Notes under the pieces: generated by a model
Told to the model about the DNA's origin: nothing
Databases searched by the model: none
Seen by the model: the letters and a program-made list of their open reading frames with translations, nothing else
Position numbers and translations under genes: made by a program
Assembly (NCBI GenBank): GCA_002104895.1
Contig: MCFG01000061.1
Span: 154,426 to 218,425 of the forward strand
DNA from: Anaeromyces robustus
Lineage: Eukaryota > Neocallimastigomycota > Neocallimastigomycetes > Neocallimastigales > Neocallimastigaceae
DNA: 64,000 nucleotides
Reading direction: 5' to 3'
Shown here: positions 1 to 12,312 of the stretch, piece by piece
Layout of the letters: the number at the start of each line of letters is the position of its first letter
Position numbering within the stretch: position 1 is the stretch's first letter

Positions 1-782
1 ACCGTTACCAATCACCTAATAAATATATATATATATTATCATCATCAATCATAGGTATAATTTCCACTATTGAAACGATGGCTAAAATCTATTAAATTCT
101 TAAAGCTTTTATAAATATTTATATTTAATATATATTTTAGTACATATTATTTTTTTTTTTTTTTTTCATTAATCATATTAATCATAATAAATAAATATAT
201 ATTTATTAAATATATATATATATATTTTTTTATTTATTTATTTCTTATAAAAAAAATATCTATAAAAATTATTATGAATTAGAAAGTAGATAGATTACTA
301 TTTGAAATGATATTATATATTATTTTATTAACAGTAATTTAAATTAAAATTATTTTAAAGAAAAAAAAAAAAAAAAAAAATCCTAATTAACAATTTTATG
401 AGAAAATATTACTATTAATTTAATAATATTGTTTTTATTTTTCATTTTTATTTTTTATTGTTTTTATTTTTTATTTTTATTTATTTTTTTTTTTTTTTTT
501 TGATTCATTATTATTCATTATTACGGTGGTAGCTATTTAGTATATTTGAATACATAATATATTTTATTTTTTTTCATTTTCAACACCGTTTAATGATCTT
601 TATAATTTTTATGCAATTATATATTAATATAAAATTACTTAATAATATTAATAATAAAAATAATAATATTACATTATAACAATATTACAATAAATGAAAA
701 AAAAAAAAAATATTTATATTTAAAAAAAAATTTTTTTACATTATATAAAAAACTATAAAAATAAAAATAATATTATATTATA
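1..782. other. AT-rich noncoding sequence
   Basis: Almost pure A/T with homopolymer runs and no open frame that looks like protein. I see no gene, RNA gene or transposon signature here. Confidence 0.6.
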
Positions 783-1080
783 GTATATCTTTTTTTTTTT
801 TTTAATAAGTAATAAGTAATATATTTACTATATATATATATATAATATAAATGTATAAGTATAATAAAGTATATCTTTTTTTTTAATTAATAAGTAATAG
901 ATTTAATATAAATAATATAAATGTATAAGTATAATATATCTTTTTTTTTTAATTAATAAGTAATAGATTTAATATATATAATATAAATATATAAGTATAA
1001 TAAAGTATATCTTTTTTTTTTGATTAATAAGTAATAGATTTAATATATATATATATAGTATAAATATATAATATAAAATG
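783..1080. repeat. AT minisatellite, about 68-bp unit, four copies
   Basis: Four successive units each begin with TATATC followed by a T-run, then TTAATAAGTAATAGATTTAATATA-like sequence and an AATATAAATGTATAAGTATAAT-like end. Units start near 783, 869, 934 and 1005. Differences between units are mostly T-run and TA-run length changes. Confidence 0.7.
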
Positions 1081-1332
1081 CTAAAAAAAAAAAAAAATAA
1101 ATAAAAATAAAAATAAAAAAATTAAAAAAAATAAAAAATATATAGTTATAAAAAATATATATTTTTCTTTTATGTTTTGACAACTATGCTTTATAATATG
1201 AAGTTTAAAATCTTAAAGTTTAAGTTTAAGTAGTAAAAGAATGAAATTATTTTTTTTTTTTTCTATTCATTCTTTTCTTTTTTCTTTTTACTTTTTAATC
1301 CTTAATATTTTGTTCTTCTTTTATTATATCGC

Positions 1333-2003
1333 TTAATTACATTTACCAAATTTAGATTGACATCCAGTACCACAATATTTATCAGTAGTACCACACCAAC
1401 CATATTTACTACAACATTGACCAGAAGGACATTTACCATCAGTTGGACCACATTTACTATTAGTGGAAATTGGGAGAGAAGTAGATGATGTTTTAGTAGT
1501 TTTAGTAGTTTTAGTGGTTTTAGTGGTTTTAGTAGTTTTAGTAGTTTTAGTAGTTTTAGTAGTCTTAGTAGTCTTAGTAGTCTTAGTAGTTTTAGTAGTT
1601 TTAGTGGTTTTGGTGGTTTTGGTAGTTTTTGAAGTAGATGAGGATTTCTTAGTAGTTTTTGTAGAAGTTGATACAGTTGTCATATTAGTATAACATTTAC
1701 CAAATTCAGATTGACAACCTTTAGAAAGGAGACAATGTTTTTCACTTTTACCACACCATCCATATTTACTACAACATTCATCGGAAGGACATTTAGTATT
1801 ACCATTATCTTTACCACATTTACCATTAGTAGAATAAGAAGTAGGTTGAGGAGAAGAAGTAGTTGTAGTTTTAGTTTTAAAATAACAATATTTAGAATTA
1901 TCATTACATTTAGATTCATAATCTCTACAAACATTAGTATCATGATAATCACAATATTCAATGCTTTTATTACGTAATGTCATTCCTGTGAGGTTTTTAT
2001 TAC
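1333..2003 (-). CDS. Two-module CBM18 (hevein-like chitin-binding) exon, probably the 3' end of the neighbouring LRR gene
   Basis: The open frame from the ATG at 1983 encodes 216 residues with two hevein-like CBM18 modules. The first is around residues 56-97 ([22 protein letters not shown]...GC...FGKC) and the second around 178-215 ([31 protein letters not shown]). Both keep the conserved CCSKYGWCG core. They are joined by a linker of roughly seventeen Thr-Thr-Lys repeats, expected to be extended and possibly O-glycosylated. There is no signal peptide at this ATG, and the frame stays open upstream to a TTTTTCAG acceptor ending at 2004. Residues read upstream of the ATG (N-K-N-L-T-G) resemble the end of a leucine-rich repeat, so this is more likely a terminal exon than a separate gene. 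CBM18 binds chitin; whether the target is the fungus's own wall or other chitin is not shown. Confidence 0.75.
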
Positions 2004-2151
2004 CTGAAAAATGACTTTATTAATAATACATTAATACATATATATATATTATAATAATATTATTGTTAATATAAGAATAATAATTGTATTAATAAAAAAA
2101 AAAAAAAAAAAAAAAACTATATATATTACTAATAATGATTAATTACAATAA

Positions 2152-2190
<39 letters not shown>

Positions 2191-2265
2191 AATGTATAAA
2201 TATTTTTAATGGATTATGAAAATACAATATATTATATAAATCCAATTATATAAACAAATACTTAC

Positions 2266-3264
2266 ACACTGTTAAGCTTAGAGAAATCATTAAAATAACT
2301 TGGAATTTTTCCTTTTAGTTTATTATAAGTTATGTGGCTTTTAATTTTATATAATATATATATATATATATATTTTTTAATTATATATTAAAAAATATTA
2401 GTAAATATATATTTCTATAATATAATAATATATAGTTATTATTTATGTAAAAACAATTATTTTTAAAAAAAAAAAAAAAAAAGATTAAATAAATAAAGTT
2501 TTTACATACAACGTTTCAAGATCTTTGCTATTCTTTATATTTGGAATGAAAGTTAATTCATTAGAATTAATAACGAATTCCTTAAGTTTTTTAAAGTTAG
2601 TCAAATCCTCTGGAAAAGAACTAATATTATTTCCATCTAAATATATATATTCAAGGTTTACTAAATTTGAAAATTCATTTGGAATAGAAGGAATTTTATT
2701 ATCAGATAAATCTAAGTAATTAAGATTTATTAACTTTCCAATTTCTTTAGGAAAAGAAGAAATGGTATTAAATCTTAGATTTAAATGATTAAGATTAACT
2801 AAATTGCCAATTTCCTTAGGAATAGAAGAAATTTTATTTTTATCTATTACTAATTTTTTAAGATTCTTTAAATTAAAGACTTCTTTAGGAATTGATTTAA
2901 TTTTATTTTCACCTAAATCTAAATATTCAAGTTTTTCTAATTTACCAATTTTTGCTGGAATAGATTCAATAGCATTTTCATTTAAATTTAATTCTTTAAG
3001 ATTTTTTAATTTTTCAATATCATCTGGAATTTCTTTAATAGTGGCATCCCATGCTCTTAATACTTCTAATTCAGATAATTCAAAGACAATACTTGGAATT
3101 TTATCAGGACTATGAAGTCGTAATAATGTAACTTGGCCAGATTTATCTTCACAGTCTGATACACTAAAGCCATTTTCCTCTAATTTTTTTGAAATAGAAT
3201 TACAATCTTGAGATAAGACAAAAGAAGCAGACAAAATTAAACCTAAAATATTTTTAAAGTTCAT
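2266..3264 (-). CDS. Secreted leucine-rich-repeat protein (exons 1-2)
   Basis: Exon 1 (3264 down to 2510) starts with a signal peptide (MNFKNILGLILSASFVLSQ) and encodes about 250 residues. After a short Cys-containing N-terminal cap (QDCNSISKKLEENGF..DC) come seven or more LRRs of the L..L.L..N.I.SIP.EI.NL type. The frame runs into a good donor (GTATGT) at 2509. After an intron, exon 2 (2337-2266) continues in phase with another LRR (YNKLKGKIPSYFNDFSKL) and ends at a strong GTAAGT donor at 2265. Downstream lies the CBM18 exon at 1333-2003 on the same strand. The protein is extracellular by prediction; the ligand is unknown. The N-terminus is secure because the ATG immediately precedes the hydrophobic signal. 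Confidence 0.8.
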
Positions 3265-5657
3265 TTTTCCTATTCTCTATTTATCTATTTGTCTATTTAT
3301 TTATTTATTTACTTATATATTTATATATTATATTTATTTATTTTATTTACTTTATTTACTTTATTTATAAATAAATAAAAGAAATTACTTTAAAAAAAAA
3401 AAAAAAAGAATGAAAAAGAAAAAACAAGTGAAATTCTATTTACACTATATATTTCTTTATGAAAATTCTTTTTTTAAAAAATAAATTAATTTTTTTTTTT
3501 CTTTTATAAATGAATGACAAAAAGCATAAATTAAAAATTAATGTAAATGTAAATACATGTATATACATGATATTACATTAGAAATTACAAGCCATATCTA
3601 CTAACTTTTTGAAAAAAAAAAGTATAAAAATAATAATATTATATCAATCCTAAAAATAAAACTTTTTAAATAAATAAACTGAATAATATAATACTTTAAA
3701 AAATAAAATAATATTATGCAGATAAATTAGTAAAATTAGTGAAAAAATAACATGTATAAATAATAATAAAAAAAAATAACATCAATAAAAAAATATATTA
3801 TTCAGTTTTGATTTGTATACTTTCATAATAAATAAATAGTTTATAATGAAAATATAAATTAATGTATATACATCATGTTACATGAAAATATACAAGCCAT
3901 ATTATGTCATTTCCAAATCTGATAAAAATCTTTTCATTATACTATTTTATAATAATAAATTTAATATAACATATATAATAATAAAACATACATAATAATA
4001 AATTAAATTACCTTAATATTATAAAATGAAAAAAAAAAATTTTTTTTTATATTAATTCTCTCAAATGACATTTTTTTTTATAACATAAATAATTAAATTG
4101 CATTATAATTTAATATATATAATATTTATAATATTTTTATATTAATTGTCATTTTAAAAAAATTTTTCTTATCATAATAATAAAGTAATATATGTAATAT
4201 ATGATTTTAATTACTTAATTACTATTAATATTTTTCACTTTATTAAAATAATAATAATAATCTATAATTAATATATATTATTATATAATTAATATATTAT
4301 TATATAATTAATATATAAGATAGGTAATTAATATATATGATATATAATTAATATATTATTAGATATATAATTAATATATAGTAATAATATATTTTCTTTT
4401 GAAAGAAATTCTTTAATTTATTAATTATAATTCTTTCTTTTCAATCTGTGCAAGAAAAATCAAATTCAAAACAATGGATTGGTTTATTACTGTTAAAGAA
4501 TTTTTATTTAATAATTTTTCATTTTTCATTTATTATTTAATATTTTATTAATAAAAAAAAAAAAAAAACAAAAATTATATAATAATAAACTTTATTTAAT
4601 AATAAAATATTAGTTTATTATTTATTGTATTAGATTTTTTTTTTAATTGAAATAACGTCAAACCATGAAAATTAAATAATATAATATAAAATGTATTTAC
4701 ACTTAATTGTATTGTATAAAGAAAAAAAATATATATATATATTTATTAAGTTAGTTTATTTCATTATATTTTAACAACTTCTCAATTAAGCTTAATTATC
4801 TAATTTATCAAAAATTGCATACTATATAGATGCTGAAATCAAATCCTTCAAATGCATCTTTCTTTTTCTCACTTTTGGCTTTTAAGTGATTTTGTTCTAG
4901 CTGTAATTAAATGGAAAATGCTTAACTCATCGAAATTGTTTTTTTTTTTTTTTTTTTTACTTCCAACTTCTTTTATATATTAAATAATAATAATAATAAT
5001 AATTATAATAATAATGAATAATAATAATGAATAATAATGAATAATAATAAATAATAATATTTAATAGATTGCTGATATGATAAGATAAAAGTTAACAATT
5101 CTTAATAAAAATGATAAATTAATAAATGGAATTTATAAATGATTTTTTTTTTATGTTAATTGGTAAAAATAAATAATTGAAACAAATAATGAAAGTATAT
5201 AATTAAATATGCAAATAAAATAATAAATAATAATAATTAAAAAATTAAAATATATCTATTTAATAGTAATAAAATCATGATTATATTAAAATTATGTTTT
5301 ATTATTAATAGATTATAAATGTAATTATTTAATAGATTTTTTTTTTATTTATTTATAAAAAACATATATATTTATATATAATATATATTTTTTTCCTTTT
5401 GATATATATTCTTTTATAAAAATTGTTCCTTTATCCTTTTTTTAAAATGTATATATATATATTTTTTTTTTTATTTCTTATGAAAAATATATTTATTTAT
5501 AGTTAAATAAATAGCTGGTTATCTATTTGTAGTTAATATTATAAGTAAAAAAAAAATTTTTTTTTAATATGTTTATAATTTTAAAAATTATATATTTAAT
5601 ATTTAGTTATTGAAAAGAAAGTTCATTTTCAAGTGGTAATATTATGATTATTTATTA

Positions 5658-5714
<57 letters not shown>

Positions 5715-6592
5715 TCATTCTATATTCAACTTTTCTGACATAAAATATTACAATACACATATATTTAAAACTTTAAATGATAAAAATAAAAAAAAAAAAA
5801 ATTTTTTTTTACTTGATTATATAAATATGTAATATATTTGTACTATCCATTAATAAATTCTATTATAAAAAGAAGTATTATATATATATATATATATTTA
5901 ATGTTCTTTAATTTTAATTTTGTGTGTGTGTGTGTGCTATAATATATATATATATATTCTTTATTCTACTCTTTATTATAAACTTCATATATATATATAT
6001 ATTTGGTTATAGATAGATTAATAAAACTTTATTATAAAATAAATAAAATAGAGAAAAGTTTTTATGTCTATAGTTAATGCATAAAACTTTTATTTAAGTT
6101 ATATTGAAGATATAATTAGATCTAATCAGGTCTTGAATATTATATTCTTATATCCTTTTAAAAGTTTATAATTTACCTTCAATATAGAAAATAATAAAAT
6201 ATAAGATAATGAGAAAAACAAAAAAAAGTTAGTAATAATAATAATTAGTTCTTTATCAAAAAGAATTCTTCACATTTTTTTAAAAAAAAAAAAAAAAAAA
6301 ACCGACTTGGACAATAATAATATAAATTGTTGAGAAAGAGGGGAAAGTAAATCAAAAAAAAATTTTTTTTTTGAAATGAAATTAATATTAATACAAAATA
6401 CAAATATATATATATATATATTTGGTATTAACGAATAATGTAACCTAACTTCTTTATAAATATTAAATTGAAATTTTTCTATATAATTTTTTATTTTTGT
6501 ATAAAAAAAAAAAAAAAACTAATAAGAGGATAATAATAATAATAATAATTATAAAATATCAATAATAGATAGATGTAGGAAGTAAAAATTCT

Positions 6593-6639
<47 letters not shown>

Positions 6640-6698
6640 CTCGAAAATTAAAGGAATATTACCATTTAAAATGAAAAATAAGAGAATAAAATTTTTTT
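3265..6698. other. AT-rich intergenic sequence
   Basis: No convincing gene. It holds many A/T homopolymers, TAATTAATATAT-type repeats near 4260-4390, an (ATT)n tract near 5655-5713 and a (TG)n run near 5922-5936. A slightly more complex stretch at 4780-4940 has no usable reading frame. Segments near 3530-3605 and 3835-3905 resemble each other (both contain GTATATACAT and TACAAGCCATAT). Confidence 0.5.
5715..6090. repeat. Diverged noncoding segmental repeat, copy 1
   Basis: Shares an ordered series of blocks with 9459-10000: CATTCTA..CTTTTCT.ACATAAAA, CTTG.TTATATAA, ATTTGTACTATC, a (TG)n microsatellite, CTTTATTCTACT, and TTATAGATAGATTAATAAAA followed by TATTATAAAATAAATA and ATAGTTAATG. Order and orientation are the same, which supports an old duplication rather than chance AT similarity. 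Confidence 0.65.
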
Positions 6699-7212
6699 TT
6701 TTTTTACTCAATTTTTTTTTTTTTTTTTTTTTTTGGCACACAATTTGTACGTCAACTTTATTGAATTTAAATATTAAAATACATGAATCATAAAAAAAAC
6801 ACATAATGAAAAAAAAATGATACTAAAAAAAAATAAAAACCAGTAAAATATTATAGATAATAATAGATAATACTGGAGGAAAAAAAGAAGTATAATAATA
6901 TTTAAAAACAATAAATCCATACAGCCCTTAATTCTAAATATAGAATTAAAGTAAAATTGATCTATCCTATTCCACTAGGGTCGGAAATAGGATCGGCATT
7001 TGCCCTACTAGGCTGTCCTACTGTGTTATCAGCATTGACGTTCCTGGAGAGGTTGGTTTTAAATTTATTGAATAATATATGTTGTCCTTTACAGACAACA
7101 GGCATGATATCATTCAATAGAGCCGCAGATCGCAACAAGAATGGGGATTTTGAATAAGTACCAGATTCAGTCTGACACTTAAACAAACATTCCCATTCCT
7201 TTTTTTACTCAA
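6699..7212 (-). mobile_element. 5'-truncated LINE copy with target-site duplication
   Basis: On the minus strand this matches the last ~460 bp of the LINE at 24.3-29.0 kb, from GGAATGGGAATG at 7199 through the reverse-transcriptase C-terminus (stop at 6962) and the 3' UTR to GTGTGCC, followed by a 23-nt poly-A (poly-T at 6712-6734). A short (T)ACTCAA sequence flanks both ends: at 6711 next to the tail and at 7200-7212 at the truncation point, extendable to TTTTTTTACTCAA. This is the standard product of target-primed reverse transcription with 5' truncation. The remnant reading frame is 74 residues and is not a gene. Confidence 0.9.
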
Positions 7213-7929
7213 AGTTTAGTTAAAAATTAATGATTAGAAAATGACAAGTTTTAAGTGACAAAAAATAGTTGTAAAAGTAACTTCAAGATATTTATAATAA
7301 TAAAGATATTTTTAAAGGAGGAGAAGGGAGGAATTTTTTTTTTTTTATGAATATCAAGAAGAGAAATAAAATAAAATAAAAAAAATAGATAAGGTCAAAA
7401 TAACTCAAAAGGAATTTTTGTTTTTTTGTCTTTTTGTTTTTTTGTTTTTTTAAAGCACACAAATTTGTACATCATCTATTTTCAATTATTATTTTTTATT
7501 TCAATAATTCTTTTATTTTTTATTTTTTTTATTTTTTATTTAAACTTTTTTTTTTTTATTTTTTATTTTTTTATTCTCTATCTTTTATTTAATTATTATA
7601 AAAATACATATATTTATTAGAAATTATTATTTATTGAAAATTATATATTATAGATTATTTTATTAACAATAATTTAAATTAAATCTAATGAACAATTTTA
7701 AAAATAAAAATAAAAATAAAAAAAAAAATATTAAATCAATAATAATATAATTTTTTAAAAGATAGTTACAGAGCATTATTATTTAAATTTATAAAATTTA
7801 TTTTTTTTTTTTTTGTTTTTTATTTTATAAATTAAATTTAATTAAATCAAATTAAATTATTGTTAATAATAATAATAATATTATTATTATTTTTTCCCTC
7901 TCTTTTTTCTCTCTTTTTTTTTTTTTTTT
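7213..7929. other. AT-rich intergenic sequence with a LINE-tail-like stub
   Basis: No gene seen. At 7452-7473, on the minus strand, the sequence reads GATGTACAAATTTGTGTGCT followed by TTAAAA, a variant of the LINE 3' tail found elsewhere in the window. The rest is T-rich simple sequence. Confidence 0.5.
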
Positions 7930-8703
7930 TTAAGAGATAGTACAGAGAAAAGCAAGAGGTAAAGTTGCTAAACTTGCAGTTTGATCATTAATTTTTTGTT
8001 TCATTTCTTCAATTTTTAAAACGATAACACCAATACCTAATAAAAACATAAAATCAACCATAGGAGCAACTTCTACAGTAACTGCTGGTCTTTCTGGGTA
8101 TGTTTTTATTTTTTTTATAGCACCAATCAAAGCTTCATTATCTTTACCCTTATTACAATAAAAAGAATAATGTTTTTTAAATTTATCATTATATTTATCA
8201 TATCTCATTACTAATTCTTCTATTTCATTGGTGGCTTTATTATAAACCGTAATTTTAAAACGTTTTACATCAGCAGTAACTTTTGATGAAGTTTCAATAG
8301 ATGCAAAAGTTTCCATTCTATTATCCCCTTTATAGATTATTAAAGGTTTTTTATTAATATTTTCCAAATTTATTATTGAATTTAAAATTGGCTTATTATC
8401 TTCACCGTAAATTATGACTTTATGATCTTCATCTTTACATTGAAATTCTTCATAACCTTCACTGTCAGTAATATCAATAACATTACTATGATTTTTATTT
8501 TGTTTTAAGGTATATACTATATGTTTATTAGTAACATATTAATCATCAATAACTAAAATTTTATGATCTGGTATATTAATGAAATCATTATAAACTCCAT
8601 TGGTATCATCAATAGGTGAATCAATATATCCAGGGGTATATGGTGGTGGTTCTAAAGAAGTAGAATTTTGTTGATTTTGGGATACTTCTAATTCTCTTGT
8701 CAT
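7930..8703 (-). pseudogene. Tubby C-terminal-like / LURP-one-related protein, interrupted by one in-frame stop
   Basis: Reading from the ATG at 8703, 257 codons stay in one frame to the TAA at 7930, except for a single TAA at 8539-8541 (codon 55, in VIDD*YVTNKHIVY). The N-terminus is a Pro/Ser-rich tail (EPPPYTPGYIDSP). The rest has the rhythm of the tubby/LURP-one beta-barrel: YTLKQ..., IDITDSEGYEEFQCKDE, IIYGEDNKPIL, PLIIYKGDN, FKITVYNKATNEIEELV. It ends with a hydrophobic helix (VDFMFLLGIGVIVLKIEEM), as in the phospholipid scramblase/LOR superfamily. Members bind membranes or phosphoinositides; the role here is not inferable. Everything after the stop is intact, so the lesion is recent, a sequencing error, or the stop lies in a mis-assembled base. 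The domain assignment is by eye and moderate. Confidence 0.6.
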
Positions 8704-8819
8704 TTTTATTATTTATTATTTATTATTAATTATTTATTATTTATTATTATTAATTATTATTTATTATTTATTATTTATTATTAATTATTATTAATTATTA
8801 TTAATTATTATTAATTATT

Positions 8820-8895
<76 letters not shown>

Positions 8896-10510
8896 TATAT
8901 ATATTTATTATTAAAAATATAAAATAAAATAAAAACAAAAATAAAAATAAAATAGTTAATATTTATATAAAATAATTAATTAGATAAAGGCTACATTTTG
9001 TTTTATTATTTCTATTATTCTTGTAGAAAAATCTAATTTTTTTTTTATTTTTATGATTATTATATTAGATCGAGGTCATTCTTTATTGTAATTGTATCAT
9101 ATTTATTAAATAATTTTATTTAATAAATATTGCTTGTAAAATAAATTAATCAATTTATTTTTTGGCTGAAAAAACAAATGATTTAATTTTGGTAGGATTC
9201 ATTTTTATTATTCTTTAAAGTTTATTATTCATTTATTATTTATTATATTATTTATTATATTATTGGATGATTTAGAAATGGCAGTTAAATTATATTTAAT
9301 CTCTTTTTTTTTTTTTTTTTTCAAACTAAAACTCTCCTTTAATGAATTTTTTTAATAATTTATAATTACATATATAATTACATATTTAATATAATTATAT
9401 TGTTTTATTTATTTAAAATATTATTATTAAACCATGAACCATGATTAACTAACTATCATTTTTCATTCTACTTTTCTAACATAAAAAACTAATATTATAA
9501 TTAAGATTATTACTAACCACATTTAATATATTTAAAAATTTTAAAAGTTAAAAATTAAAAAAAATTTTTTAAACTTGGTTATATAATAAATAAATAATAA
9601 ATTTGTACTATCTATTCAAAAATAAAAAAAAAAATAAAAAATATCATATAAATATTATATATTTTATATAAATATTATATATTTTATATAAATATTATAT
9701 ATTTTATATATTTTATATATTTTATATATTTTATATATTTTATATATTTTATATATTTTATATATTTTATATATTTTATATAAATATTATATAATTAATT
9801 ATAATATTTTTTACTTTTATTTACTTTTATTTGTGTGTGTGTGTGTGTGTGTTGTATGTGATTTATAATTTATTTAAATAGATTCTTTATTCTACTTTTA
9901 CTTTATTCTACTTTTTATTATAATATTTGTTATAGATAGATTAATAAAATCTATTATAAAATAAATAGAATAAAGAAAAAATTTTAGGATATAGTTAATG
10001 TATTATATATTATATATATTATATCCTATATTATATTCTTAATTATTTTTATGCTTTAGTGACTTTTTAAATATTTTTTATTCTTGATTATTTTATTTTT
10101 AATAACTTTTAAAAAAAATTTTAATTTTTTTAATTGTTATAATAATTCCCTTTTATAATATTTTATTTATTTTTTTTTTTTATTTTTTACTTTTTTTTTC
10201 CTTTAATATATTATATATATAAGAAAATTTTAATAATAAAGAAAGAAAGAAATAGAGTAAAGAAAAGAAAATAATAATAGTAATAATAGTAATAATAATA
10301 CTTGATGTTACTGTCACGTCACAAAAAAAATAATAAATAAATAAATAAATAAATATACAGAAATTTTATTAAAAAAAAAAAAAAAAAAGAAAAAAAAATT
10401 TTTTAAAGAAAAAAAAGAAAAAAAAAATTTTTTTTTATTTTAAACTTTTTTTCTAAAATTTTAAAATAAAATTACCCTGCCCTACATAAAAAGTACCTAA
10501 AATAAAAATA
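8704..10510. other. Simple-repeat spacer with segmental repeat copy 2
   Basis: No gene. Immediately upstream of the preceding pseudogene's ATG are TTATTTATTAT-type repeats and a (TTTA)n tract to about 8895. A (TATATTTTA)n array lies near 9655-9790. The diverged noncoding segment described separately occupies 9459-10000. Confidence 0.6.
9459..10000. repeat. Diverged noncoding segmental repeat, copy 2
   Basis: Colinear with 5715-6090: the same ordered blocks including the TTATAGATAGATTAATAAAA motif, the (TG)n run (9831-9851) and the CTTTATTCTACT motif. This copy is longer because of the internal (TATATTTTA)n array. Confidence 0.65.
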
Positions 10511-10615
10511 TTACTAATAACAAATCTATTATTATTACTAATACAACGGCTGTATTAATAATAGTTGTATTAATAATCGTTGTATTAGTAATAATAATAG
10601 ATTTGTTATTAGTAA
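10511..10615. repeat. Perfect 38-bp inverted repeat with 29-nt spacer
   Basis: Left arm 10511-10548 and right arm 10578-10615 are exact reverse complements. The arms begin TTACTAATAACAAATC and end ATACAACG at the inside. The spacer (10549-10577) repeats the TGTATTAATAAT theme. It is far longer than chance allows even at this A+T content. It could be a palindromic MITE, a hairpin RNA precursor or a replication-generated palindrome. Confidence 0.9.
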
Positions 10616-10714
10616 AAAAAAAGAAAGAGAATAATGAATAAAATTTTTCTGTTTTTTAATTATTAATAAAAAATCTCTTTTCATATTATAACCATTTTAC
10701 TTTAACATTTACCT

Positions 10715-10775
<61 letters not shown>

Positions 10776-10816
10776 GTACCAATATTATTTATTTATTTAT
10801 TTATTTATTTAATAGT

Positions 10817-10879
<63 letters not shown>

Positions 10880-11177
10880 TATAATTATTTTAATTATATA
10901 TTTAAATATTTTTTGTGAATACAAAAATGTATATACATTTGTATACAATATTTATATATATATTTTTATTTTTTTTAAATTAATTAATTAAATTAAATTA
11001 AAATTATTTTATTTTATATTTTGGATTCTATTGTTAACTGTCACATGAAGTATTCCATAATAGGAAATAAAAAAAAAATGTTGACTCATGAATTAAAAAA
11101 GAAAAAAAGAAAATGAAAATAAAAACTAATGATGATAAAACCAAAAACAAAATCTTATTTTTAGTTAGTAACTCTCT

Positions 11178-11214
<37 letters not shown>

Positions 11215-11527
11215 ACAGTAATATATTTCGTAATTAAATGTATTTATAATTGTATTTTGTATTTCGTATTTACATTTTGTATTTTGTATTTTGTATTTCG
11301 TATTTTGTAATTTTTTAATTTTTTTTTTTTTAAAATAACATGATGTAATCAACTTAAAAAAAAAAAAAAATTATTTATTTATTTATTTTTAAATAAGGCT
11401 TTCCTTTTCCTTTTCCTTTTCTGAACATTTTTGGATAATTTTTTTTTATAACTTTCCTATATTATAACAAAAATTGATAAGAATTAACATTTCAATTCAA
11501 TTCAATATAATTTATTTTATTAATATT

Positions 11528-11696
<169 letters not shown>

Positions 11697-12269
11697 AGTT
11701 TCGGTATTTAATTATGACTGACTAAAAATAAAAAAAAAAATTAAAAAAACTTTTTTCTTGTGTTTTCTTAAAGCTGTGCCAATGTTGACTTTAAAAGAGT
11801 TTTTCTTTTTGTTTTTTGTTTTTTTGTTTTTTGTTTTTTATAAATAAAAAGTTGACCAAATTATATTTCAAATAATATAATGAAACTAAAAATAATAAAA
11901 CTAAGAATTTAAAAAATAAAAAATAAAAATAAAAATAGCAATAATATAATTATTTGTGTGTATTAAATATCATCCTTTTATACTTTTATATTATATTAGA
12001 ATACACTATAGAAATAGAATATGTTTTATGTTTAATAATGACCAAAAAAATGAAATATAAAATATTTCTTGGTATCGTTTATAGATGTATAATAATATAT
12101 ACCTAATATATACCTAATATATATTTAAATATTCTATTAATTTATGTATATTTATTTATGAATATATTTATTATTTATTTATTTGTATTTTGTTTTTTGT
12201 TTTATTATGATGATTCATAAAAGTAGCAACGAATAGAAATAGGTTTATTAAAAAAAAAAAGAAATAGTG

Positions 12270-12312
12270 GAATAATTAAATGACATAGATGTCATATGTC
12301 ATTTAATTATTC
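12270..12312. repeat. 17-bp-arm inverted repeat
   Basis: GAATAATTAAATGACAT (12270-12286) and its exact reverse complement (12296-12312) surround the 9-nt loop AGATGTCAT. Downstream, TCATATATTAGTT occurs twice around a GGTTAACC palindrome. Confidence 0.8.

Noticed and set aside
1463-1693. Plus-strand frame of Val-Leu-Val repeats
   Set aside because: Antisense shadow of the Thr-Thr-Lys linker in the CBM18 exon.
6957-7157. Frames of 62-74 codons within the truncated LINE copies (also 28524-28724 and 37308-37523)
   Set aside because: They are the RT C-terminus or its antisense in mobile-element fragments.
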